A stretch of DNA of 5,765 bases, from NCBI GenBank assembly GCA_031283395.1, contig JAITBV010000051.1, forward strand, positions 1-5,765, in the 5' to 3' direction. A program made the translations under genes and the position numbers. Below, one piece after another: positions 1-4,875 of the stretch. Below the pieces are notes generated by a model that saw nothing but the letters and a program-made list of their open reading frames with translations, was not told where the DNA came from and made no database searches. How positions within the stretch are numbered: position 1 is the first letter of the stretch; each line of letters opens with the position of its first letter. The stretch comes from Candidatus Adiutrix sp. (GTDB lineage Bacteria; Desulfobacterota; Desulfarculia; Adiutricales; Adiutricaceae).

Positions 1-459
1 TCTCCGCCCAAGGCCGCCAAAAAGCAGACCCATTACGATGAGGATCTCGCCGGCCACAATGTGCTCCTGGTCGATGACAACGACGTCAACATCCTGGTGG
101 CCAGGAATCTTTTGAAGAAAATGGGGCTCGAAGTCACCACGGCCGAAAACGGCGAAGTGGCCCTGGCCCGCCTGGAGGAAGCCAGCCGGACCGGGCGGCG
201 CCCGGTTTTCGAGGTCGTGCTCATGGATCTTCAGATGCCGGTGATGGATGGTTTCGAGGCCACCCGGCGCATCCGGGAAAACCCGCTATACGAGGGCCTG
301 GTGATAGTGGCCATGACCGCTCACGCCTTTGCCGAGGAAAGGGAGCACGGCCTGGCCGCCGGCATGGACCGGCACCTGACCAAGCCCATTGATCTGCCCG
401 CCCTGAGGCGGACCCTGAGGCACTATATCTTAAACGAACCCGAGCCGGATCAGGCCTGA
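1..459 (+). CDS. C-terminal receiver (REC) domain of a two-component protein, probably a hybrid histidine kinase (5' end outside window)
   Basis: The frame is open from the first base, so only the last 152 residues are visible. Residues about 21-145 form a CheY-like receiver domain that accepts a phosphate from a histidine kinase or phosphorelay. Seen: the acidic pair in LLVDDND (Asp25-Asp26), the phospho-acceptor Asp76 in LMDLQMPVMDG, the switch Thr106 in AMTAHA, and the conserved Lys128 in TKPID. The pattern of MDLQMPVMDG, an AMTAHA-type segment and a late LTKPI is typical of the receiver at the end of hybrid sensor kinases. About 20 polar residues (PPKAAKKQTHYDED) precede it like a linker. 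A GTG at 61 would give a 132-residue product, but it falls inside the first beta strand, so it is not the real start. No output domain follows; the protein ends about 14 residues after the last helix. The domain call is secure. The kinase part is inferred because it is not in view; a stand-alone or multi-receiver protein remains possible. Confidence 0.85.
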   Translation, partial: SPPKAAKKQTHYDEDLAGHNVLLVDDNDVNILVARNLLKKMGLEVTTAENGEVALARLEEASRTGRRPVFEVVLMDLQMPVMDGFEATRRIRENPLYEGLVIVAMTAHAFAEEREHGLAAGMDRHLTKPIDLPALRRTLRHYILNEPEPDQA

Positions 460-461
460 CG

Positions 462-2078
462 GTGACCGCCGGAAAAATATCAGGGGGCCGGGCAGGCCCG
501 CTTTTGATGGCCGCTCTGGGCGGAGGGCTCCAGAACCTGGCCTGGCCCTGGCCCGGGTGGTGGCCCCTGTGTTTCGTGGCCCTGGTCCCCCTTGTCATGG
601 CCATCGACGGCCGGACCGGCCGGCGGGCCCTGGCCTGCGGCTGGGTTTACGGCCTGTCCCTGTCCCTGGCCTCCCTGTCCTGGCTGGCCGATGTCCTGGC
701 CGACTACGGCGGCCTGGGCCTGGCGGCCGGCTGGCTGATCTTCCTCTTCTTGGCCGCCTACCTGGCCCTTTACCCGGCCCTTTTCGCCTGGCTCCTGAGC
801 CTTCGGGCCACTCTGTTCCCCGGGGGGCTGTGGGGCTGGAGCCTGGCCGGAGCCGGGGCCTGGGCCGGCCTGGACTGGCTTAAAAACTGGGTTTTCACCG
901 GCTTCAACTGGATGCCCCTGGCCGGCCCCCTGGCCCAGTCGGCCTATATGGGCCAGGCCGCGGACCTCTTCGGGTTTTATGGCCTGGGTTTTTTCGCGGC
1001 CCTGGTCAACCTGTGGCTGGCCGCGGCCTTTTTTTCGGCCCGCGGCCGGAGGGCCGCCTTTCTTCTGGCCGCCCTGGGCCTTCTGGCCCTGGGGTCCGGT
1101 TATGGCCGCCTCAAGTATGGACATTGGGAGGCGGCGGCCGACCGGGCCGACACCCGCCTGGTGACGGTTATCCAGCCGGCCATAGAGCAGGCCGAGAAAT
1201 GGGAGCCCCAGATCCGCGCCCGCCACCTGGCCCTTTACGAAAGCCTGGCCCGGGAGGCCGGCCGGACCTCACCCTGGCTCCTCTTCTGGCCGGAAACGGC
1301 CCTGCCCTTCGTTTACGGCGCCGACCGGGAGGAGACCCTATGGCTGGACGGCCTGGCCCGGGAGATCGGCGGCCAGAGCCTTTTGGGCGTAAGCGGCCTG
1401 GACGGCCAATGGCCCGTCCAGACCCTCCACAACCGGATGCTTCTGTTCCGGGACGGCCGGCCCGGCCCTTGGTATGACAAGCTCCACCTGGTGCCTTTCG
1501 GTGAATACCTGCCCCTGGACTGGCTGCCCTTCCTGAACCTGGGTTTCATGGAGGGGCTAATCGGCGCGGCCGGCATCTATGACCCCGGCCGGCCCCAGCC
1601 CCCCATGGATCTGCCCCTGGGCCCGGGCCTGGCCCGCCAGGTGCGGCTGGGCCTTTTGATCTGTTTTGAATCGACCTTTCCCCACCTGGGCCTGGACCGG
1701 GTCCGGGCCGGGGCCGATCTCCTTCTGGTACCCACCAATGACGCCTGGTTCGGCCGCAGCCGGGCCCCGGGCCAGCACCTGCTGCAGGCGGCCATGCGGG
1801 CCGTGGAGACCCGCCGCCCCCTGGTGCGGGCCGGCAACACCGGCATCAGCGCGGTCATCCGGCCTTCGGGCCGGATCACCCAGGCCACGGAACTGATGGC
1901 CGTGGGGGTCTTTCCCCTTACGGCTCCCATCCTGGACCGGGCCGATACCGGCCGTACCCCGTTTTCGCGCGGGGGCCGGTTTCTGGCCCCGGCCCTGGCC
2001 GTCTGGGTCGGCCTTATGGCTGCTTGGAGGTGGCGGGCGGGCCGGCGGGCGGCTCTAAAAACGAAAAAGCTTGTTTAA
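462..2078 (+). CDS. lnt: Apolipoprotein N-acyltransferase
   Basis: Lnt is an inner-membrane enzyme that moves an acyl chain from a phospholipid to the N-terminal cysteine of apolipoproteins, the last step of lipoprotein maturation in diderm bacteria. The 538-residue product has the family layout. Hydrophobic membrane segments fill roughly residues 13-212, a periplasmic nitrilase-fold domain spans about 232-490, and a C-terminal membrane helix lies at about 507-523 before a basic tail. The catalytic triad is visible: Glu278 (WPETALP), Lys340 (WYDKLHLVPFGEYLP) and Cys401 (LLICFEST). Supporting residues are Glu348 in FGEYLP and Glu403 after Cys401; TNDAWFG and the AGNTGIS stretch also fit. The GTG start lies two bases after the preceding stop, which suggests translational coupling, with only a weak CAGG about 7 bases upstream. 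An ATG at 507 (residue 16) is an alternative start but would trim the first hydrophobic segment. Family assignment is secure; the exact start is not. Confidence 0.96.
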   Translation: MTAGKISGGRAGPLLMAALGGGLQNLAWPWPGWWPLCFVALVPLVMAIDGRTGRRALACGWVYGLSLSLASLSWLADVLADYGGLGLAAGWLIFLFLAAYLALYPALFAWLLSLRATLFPGGLWGWSLAGAGAWAGLDWLKNWVFTGFNWMPLAGPLAQSAYMGQAADLFGFYGLGFFAALVNLWLAAAFFSARGRRAAFLLAALGLLALGSGYGRLKYGHWEAAADRADTRLVTVIQPAIEQAEKWEPQIRARHLALYESLAREAGRTSPWLLFWPETALPFVYGADREETLWLDGLAREIGGQSLLGVSGLDGQWPVQTLHNRMLLFRDGRPGPWYDKLHLVPFGEYLPLDWLPFLNLGFMEGLIGAAGIYDPGRPQPPMDLPLGPGLARQVRLGLLICFESTFPHLGLDRVRAGADLLLVPTNDAWFGRSRAPGQHLLQAAMRAVETRRPLVRAGNTGISAVIRPSGRITQATELMAVGVFPLTAPILDRADTGRTPFSRGGRFLAPALAVWVGLMAAWRWRAGRRAALKTKKLV

Positions 2079-2093
2079 ACATAAATATTATGT
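2079..2093. repeat. Short AT-rich dyad directly after the lnt stop
   Basis: ACATAA and TTATGT form 6-bp inverted arms around the 3-base spacer ATA, starting at the base after the lnt stop codon. It begins an AT-rich stretch that contrasts sharply with the GC-rich coding DNA on both sides. It might be a half-operator or protein site, or chance in AT-rich DNA. No function is assigned. Confidence 0.3.
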
Positions 2094-2102
2094 TATGTAT
2101 AT

Positions 2103-2132
2103 GCGAAACCGCCCGCTAAAGGGCGGTTTAGC
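2103..2132 (+). terminator. GC-rich hairpin after lnt, possible terminator without a clear U tract
   Basis: Arms AAACCGCCC (2106-2114) and GGGCGGTTT (2121-2129) pair perfectly over 9 bp around the loop GCTAAA. After one mismatch, two further pairs (GC with GC) extend the stem outward. The position, 25 bases after the lnt stop, fits a transcript end. The 3' side has only the TTT inside the stem and then AGCTGAG, so it is not a classic intrinsic terminator. It may act as a 3'-end stabiliser or a weak terminator. Confidence 0.5.
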
Positions 2133-2155
2133 TGAGAATTTCGCCCGGTTATGAT
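2127..2155 (+). promoter_or_regulatory. Possible sigma70-type promoter of the repressor gene
   Basis: TATGAT at 2150-2155 matches the -10 consensus at 5 of 6 bases. TTTAGC at 2127-2132 sits 17 bases upstream but matches the -35 consensus at only 3 of 6. Transcription would start near 2162, at the left edge of the 37-bp palindrome, a natural position for repression by an operator. The weak -35, which overlaps the 3' arm of the preceding hairpin, keeps this tentative. Confidence 0.35.
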
Positions 2156-2160
2156 GCTAA

Positions 2161-2197
2161 AAGTTGCTTTCAAAAAATTATTTTTTGTAAACAACTT
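2161..2197. promoter_or_regulatory. 37-bp near-perfect AT-rich palindrome, candidate operator
   Basis: The palindrome is centred on the T at 2179. Outer arms are AAGTTG (2161-2166) and CAACTT (2192-2197); inner arms are CAAAAAA (2171-2177) and TTTTTTG (2181-2187). Of 18 possible pairs, 16 match, the exceptions being 2167/2191 and 2170/2188. The single-base centre and AT-rich core suit a DNA site for a dimeric regulator better than an RNA hairpin. It lies about 58 bases upstream of an HTH_XRE/S24-fold gene, where autoregulatory operators usually lie. Use by that protein is inference. Confidence 0.5.
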
Positions 2198-2205
2198 GGT
2201 GGGTC

Positions 2206-2239
2206 GGGCCGGGGCGGCCTTTCCTTCGGCTCTTTTTTT
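2206..2239 (+). terminator. Hairpin plus T7 tract just upstream of the repressor ribosome binding site
   Basis: GGGCCG (2206-2211) can pair with CGGCTC (2227-2232) in six pairs including one G-U, with a 15-base loop. Seven T residues follow at 2233-2239. The T tract ends only two bases before the ribosome binding site, so the structure sits in the leader of the next gene. It could end lnt transcripts, or act as an attenuator for the repressor-trmD transcript. The stem is short and the loop large, so confidence is limited. Confidence 0.35.
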
Positions 2240-2241
2240 GT

Positions 2242-2248
2242 AAGGTGA
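2242..2248 (+). promoter_or_regulatory. Ribosome binding site that favours the ATG at 2255
   Basis: AAGGTGA at 2242-2248 abuts the ATG at 2249, leaving no spacer, but lies six bases before the in-frame ATG at 2255. Normal spacing therefore favours 2255 as the start. Confidence 0.6.
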
Positions 2249-2254
2249 ATGACC

Positions 2255-3007
2255 ATGCCAAGATTTGATTTCAACTCCGGGATCCTGGATTGGTCTCCGG
2301 AAGCCTCCCCCGAACTCGTTTCAGCCTATGCCCGGCGGCTGACCGGACGCCGCAAGCGCCTGGGCCTTTCCCAGCGGGATCTGGCCCGCCTGATGGGGGT
2401 CTCGGTCAATACCATCCAGAGTTATGAATCCGGCAGCCTGCCCCGGGGCGAGCATTTTCTCAACCTGGCCCGGGTGCTCCAATGCTCTTTGGACTGGCTG
2501 GTGGGGCTGGGCGGGGAGGGCCTGTCCTGGCCCATCATGGCCGAGGATGATGAATCCCGGCCGGCCCACTCCTCGATGGCCGGCCCGGTCCGGGACGCGC
2601 CCCGGTCCTGGGTCTTTCCGCCCTTCCTCGATAGGGGGATTGGGGATGAGGCCCCCTCTTCGCCGCGGAACGGGACCCCCATCAGCTTTGAACGCAAGTG
2701 GCTCTCCGACCTGGTGGCCGAGCTGTCCCAGGCCCGCCTGGTCCGGGTCAAGGGGCCGGCCATGCGGCCCACCTTCAACGACGGCGACCTGCTTTTGGTG
2801 GATACCGGGCAGCGCCAGGTCTACCAGGGCCAGGCCTACGCCCTCCGGCTGGCCGAGAGCCTCCTGGTCAACCGCATCGAGATCCGCCCCGGCGGCCTGT
2901 ATCGCATCATCAGCGACAACCGGGACATAGTCCCCCCTTATGAAGTCGAGGCCGGTCAGGTGGAGGTGCTGGGCCAGGTGGTCTGGTGCGGTCGCCTGAC
3001 CCAATGA
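2255..3007 (+). CDS. XRE-family HTH regulator with an S24/LexA-like C-terminal domain that lacks the Ser-Lys dyad
   Basis: The 250-residue protein has the build of phage CI/C2-type repressors. The N-terminal HTH_XRE domain spans about residues 27-83; the LSQRDLARLMGVSVNTIQSY helices are typical for DNA binding. A low-complexity linker rich in Pro, Ser, Asp and Glu covers about 88-142, and an S24-fold domain about 150-248. In that domain VRVKGPAMRPTFNDGDLLLVD aligns with the family's GDSMxPxxxxGDxVLVD, and LLVNRIEI with LxVKRI. SDNRDIVPP near 220-228 and VLGQVVW near the end also fit. The residue in the nucleophilic Ser position is Ala169 (GCC, 2759-2761) and the one in the catalytic Lys position is Asn206 (AAC, 2870-2872), so RecA-stimulated self-cleavage looks impossible. 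The domain may serve for dimerisation or ligand sensing. A 252-residue form from 2249 is possible. The stop lies 12 bases before trmD, so co-transcription is likely. The biological target is unknown. Confidence 0.9.
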   Translation: MPRFDFNSGILDWSPEASPELVSAYARRLTGRRKRLGLSQRDLARLMGVSVNTIQSYESGSLPRGEHFLNLARVLQCSLDWLVGLGGEGLSWPIMAEDDESRPAHSSMAGPVRDAPRSWVFPPFLDRGIGDEAPSSPRNGTPISFERKWLSDLVAELSQARLVRVKGPAMRPTFNDGDLLLVDTGQRQVYQGQAYALRLAESLLVNRIEIRPGGLYRIISDNRDIVPPYEVEAGQVEVLGQVVWCGRLTQ

Positions 3008-3019
3008 ATCAGGGGCTCC

Positions 3020-3775
3020 ATGCGTTTCGATCTCGTCACCCTCTTCCCGGACCTCTTCGGGGGCTTTCTTTCGGAATCCCTCATGGCCAAGGCCCTGGCC
3101 CGGGGGGTGATCAGGGTCACCCTGACCAACCCCCGCGATTTCGCCCCGGACCGCCACCACACCTGTGACGACCGGCCCTACGGCGGGGGGCCGGGCATGG
3201 TCCTCACGCCCGAGCCCCTGGCCCTGGCCATAGAGGCGGCCGGGGCCGGGCGCCCCCGGCCCTGGCGGGTCTGCCTGACCCCCTCCGGGACCAGGCTGGA
3301 CCAGGCCAAGGTCCGGGAGCTTCTGGCCAAAAAGCGTCTGCTGCTGATCTGCGGCCGTTACGAAGGCCTGGACCAGCGGGTCATCGATCTTCTGGCCGAC
3401 GAGGAGATCTCCATAGGCGACTATGTGCTCAACGGGGGCGAGGTCCCGGCCATGGCCCTGATGGAGGCCGTGGCCCGCCTGGCGCCCGGCTTCATGGGCC
3501 GGGCCGGCTCGGCCGAAGAGGAAAGCCATCAGGCCGGCCTTCTGGAATATCCCCACTACACCCGTCCGCCCTCTTTTCGCGGCCTGGGCGTGCCGGAGGT
3601 CCTTTTGAGCGGCCATCACCGGGCCGTGGCCGACTGGCGCCTCAAGGCCGCCCTGGCCAGGACCCTGGCCCGGCGGCCGGAAATGCTGGCCGCGGCCGAA
3701 CTGGACCAGGCCGCCCGGGCCGCCCTGGGGGCCCTCAACCGGCCGGAGCCCCCGGCCCCTGGAAAAAAATCTTGA
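3020..3775 (+). CDS. trmD: tRNA (guanine-N1-)-methyltransferase
   Basis: TrmD methylates N1 of G37 next to the anticodon in tRNAs reading CUN, CCN and CGG codons, using S-adenosylmethionine, and so limits +1 frameshifting. The 251-residue length is normal. Family motifs in order: [11 protein letters not shown] (3-13), [11 protein letters not shown] (50-60), LTPSG (86-90), the knot segments [11 protein letters not shown] (110-120) and [13 protein letters not shown] (129-141), VARLAPG (151-157), [11 protein letters not shown] (173-183), and LLSGHH with DWR (195-207). Arg153 matches the E. coli catalytic Arg154. Counting from it, the residue matching the E. coli general base Asp169 is Glu168 in AEEESH. 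The ATG is preceded by AGGGG at 3011-3015, a short 4-base spacing. The usual upstream partners rpsP and rimM are absent; a repressor-like gene lies 12 bases upstream. A proline-rich tail precedes the stop. Confidence 0.97.
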   Translation: MRFDLVTLFPDLFGGFLSESLMAKALARGVIRVTLTNPRDFAPDRHHTCDDRPYGGGPGMVLTPEPLALAIEAAGAGRPRPWRVCLTPSGTRLDQAKVRELLAKKRLLLICGRYEGLDQRVIDLLADEEISIGDYVLNGGEVPAMALMEAVARLAPGFMGRAGSAEEESHQAGLLEYPHYTRPPSFRGLGVPEVLLSGHHRAVADWRLKAALARTLARRPEMLAAAELDQAARAALGALNRPEPPAPGKKS

Positions 3776-3800
3776 TAAAATAGCGGGTATGGTCTATATT
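3772..3800 (+). promoter_or_regulatory. Sigma70-type promoter for rplS-rpmI-rplT
   Basis: TTGATA (3772-3777, 5 of 6 consensus matches) and TATATT (3795-3800, 5 of 6) are separated by exactly 17 bases. Seven A residues at 3763-3769 lie just upstream like an UP-type A tract. The -35 box contains the trmD stop codon. Initiation would be expected near 3806-3808, leaving a leader of about 24 bases before rplS. This is the best promoter match I see in the window. Confidence 0.65.
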
Positions 3801-3816
3801 ACTCTTTTACCACCCC

Positions 3817-3822
3817 AAGGAG
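3817..3822 (+). promoter_or_regulatory. Ribosome binding site fixing the rplS start
   Basis: AAGGAG lies 8 bases before the ATG at 3831. It selects that start over the in-frame ATG at 3789, which falls between the -35 and -10 boxes of the promoter and has no such site. Confidence 0.8.
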
Positions 3823-3830
3823 TTGGCCTG

Positions 3831-4202
3831 ATGGACCCTATCTTCCATATCAACCAGGAGCAGTTGAGGCTGGACCTGCCCCCCTTCCGGGTGGGGGATA
3901 CGGTGGCCGTTTCAGTGCGCATCAAGGAAGGCGACAAGGAACGTTTCCAGGTCTTCAAGGGCGTGGTCATCCGCCACCACCGGGGCAACGCCGCCGACGC
4001 CAGCATCACCGTGCGCAAAATGTCCTACGGCATCGGGGTGGAGCGCATTTTTCCCCTCAATTCGCCCAACCTCGACCGCCTTGAAGTGGTGACCCAGGGC
4101 AAGGTGCGGCGGGCCCGGCTTTACTATCTGCGGGCCCTCCGGGGCAAGGCCGCCAAGGTGCGGGTCAGAAACAAGTTTTTCCTGGCCGACAAGGCCGACT
4201 GA
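3831..4202 (+). CDS. rplS: 50S ribosomal protein L19
   Basis: L19 is a large-subunit protein at the 30S-50S interface. The 123-residue product is near the usual 115-120. It shows the family's [26 protein letters not shown] opening (17-38), the core [15 protein letters not shown] (39-53), [21 protein letters not shown] (59-79) and the basic end [20 protein letters not shown] (92-111). The chosen ATG has AAGGAG at ideal spacing and gives the typical short N-terminus. Starting at 3789 would add 14 residues that overlap the promoter. The trmD-rplS adjacency is classic, but a promoter of its own lies between them. rpmI follows after 14 bases. Confidence 0.97.
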   Translation: MDPIFHINQEQLRLDLPPFRVGDTVAVSVRIKEGDKERFQVFKGVVIRHHRGNAADASITVRKMSYGIGVERIFPLNSPNLDRLEVVTQGKVRRARLYYLRALRGKAAKVRVRNKFFLADKAD

Positions 4203-4216
4203 ACAGGGAGGCCACG

Positions 4217-4423
4217 ATGCCCAAGATGAAGACCAACCGCGGCGCGGCCAAGCGCTTCAAAGCCACCGCCGGCGGCAAGGTCAAGCGCTCCCGGGCCTAC
4301 GCCCGCCATATCCTGACCACCAAGACCACCAAGCAGAAGCGTGGTCTGCGCCGGTCCGCCACGGCCTCTTCGGCCGACGTGGGGGCCTTGAAGAAGCTTT
4401 TGCCCTATCTGGGCCTGGGATGA
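4217..4423 (+). CDS. rpmI: 50S ribosomal protein L35
   Basis: L35 is a small basic protein of the large subunit. The 68 residues match the family length of about 65 and its landmarks: [20 protein letters not shown] (1-20), [20 protein letters not shown] (22-41) and RGLRR, ending with [15 protein letters not shown] at 4205-4211 lies 5 bases before the ATG. In most bacteria infC (IF3) directly precedes rpmI; here rplS does, with only 14 bases between them. This leaves no room between the genes for the long upstream RNA structures through which L20 represses rpmI in E. coli. Confidence 0.97.
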   Translation: MPKMKTNRGAAKRFKATAGGKVKRSRAYARHILTTKTTKQKRGLRRSATASSADVGALKKLLPYLGLG

Positions 4424-4435
4424 GAGGATAAAGCC

Positions 4436-4795
4436 ATGCGGATCAAAGGCGGCGTCACGGCCAAAAAGCGCCACGCCAAATATTTGAAGATGGCCAAGGG
4501 TTATCGGGGCGGGCGCGGCGTCCTGTACCGCACCGCCCGGGAAGCGGTGGAACGGGGCCTCTGTTTCGCCTATCGCGACCGCAAAGTCCGGAAACGGGAG
4601 ATGCGCTCCCTGTGGGTCATCCGCATCAGCGCGGCGGCCAAGTCCCTGGGCACTTCCTATTCCCGGCTCATCGACTCCTTGAACAAGGCCCGGATGGCAG
4701 TGGACCGCAAAATGCTGGCCGAGCTGGCCGTGAGCGATCCCGCCGGTTTTGCCCAACTGGTCCGGGCCGCCCGGGAAGGCGCGGCCCCGGCCTGA
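4436..4795 (+). CDS. rplT: 50S ribosomal protein L20
   Basis: L20 binds 23S rRNA early in 50S assembly and, in several bacteria, represses its own operon through mRNA binding. The 119-residue product matches the family: the basic extension GGVTAKKRHAKYLKMAKGYR (5-24), the LYRTAREAV segment, FAYRDRKVRKREMRSLW (44-60), RISAAAKSLGTSYSRLI (62-78) and the C-terminal globular part through NKARMAVDRKMLAELAV. AGAGGA lies about 7 bases before the ATG. It follows rpmI after 12 bases, the usual rpmI-rplT pairing. A regulatory leader with a strong terminator follows its stop. Confidence 0.97.
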   Translation: MRIKGGVTAKKRHAKYLKMAKGYRGGRGVLYRTAREAVERGLCFAYRDRKVRKREMRSLWVIRISAAAKSLGTSYSRLIDSLNKARMAVDRKMLAELAVSDPAGFAQLVRAAREGAAPA

Positions 4796-4799
4796 GGAA

Positions 4800-4825
4800 G
4801 GCCCTGTAAGAGGTTTGGCAGGGCC
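4800..4825 (+). promoter_or_regulatory. Candidate antiterminator hairpin before pheS
   Basis: GGCCCTG (4800-4806) is perfectly complementary to CAGGGCC (4819-4825), with a 12-base loop. Its 3' arm shares 4821-4825 with the 5' arm of the following terminator, so the two hairpins exclude each other. The left arm begins five bases after the rplT stop codon, so a ribosome stopping there would cover it. An RNA switch is inferred from pairing alone; such GGCC-rich words are common in this genome. Confidence 0.4.
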
Positions 4826-4855
4826 GCTCGGGTTCAGACCGGCGGCCCTTTTTTT
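4821..4855 (+). terminator. Intrinsic terminator or attenuator between rplT and pheS
   Basis: GGGCCGC (4821-4827) pairs with GCGGCCC (4842-4848). One more A-T pair is possible at the base, and three further pairs (CGG with CCG) above a bulged T. Seven T residues follow at 4849-4855. This is a strong Rho-independent terminator shape. I see no convincing promoter between it and pheS, so it probably sets how much rplT transcription reaches pheS rather than fully separating the genes. pheST operons of enteric bacteria also have an attenuator at this position, driven by the pheM leader peptide; no Phe-rich leader peptide is visible here. Confidence 0.75.
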
Positions 4856-4875
4856 GGCCCTGTGAGCGAGCGCCC

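Noticed and set aside
480..1226. A 248-codon antisense open frame inside lnt
   Set aside because: Low-complexity Gly/Gln/Pro translation opposite lnt with no motif; a shadow of the GC-rich coding strand.
2161..2197. Reading the 37-bp palindrome as an intrinsic terminator
   Set aside because: The U run lies inside the stem instead of after it, the stem is A-U rich, and the following bases are GGTGGG; a DNA operator explains it better.
3111..3125. Perfect 15-base palindrome TCAGGGTCACCCTGA inside trmD
   Set aside because: It encodes the conserved-region residues IRVTLT in frame and has no regulatory context; likely chance within GC-rich codons.
2321..3619. A 432-codon antisense open frame spanning the regulator and trmD
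   Set aside because: It lies wholly opposite two well supported genes, its translation is Gly/Gln/Pro-rich with no family motif, and long antisense frames are expected in GC-rich DNA.
3789..3830. N-terminal extension of L19 from the upstream in-frame ATG
   Set aside because: It overlaps the promoter, lacks a ribosome binding site and adds residues not found in L19; AAGGAG at 3817-3822 marks 3831 as the start.
4815..4865. A pheM-like leader peptide starting at TTG 4815
   Set aside because: Only two Phe codons in 16, a rare start codon and an SD-like AAGAGG just one base away; it does not fit ribosome-mediated attenuation by phenylalanine.
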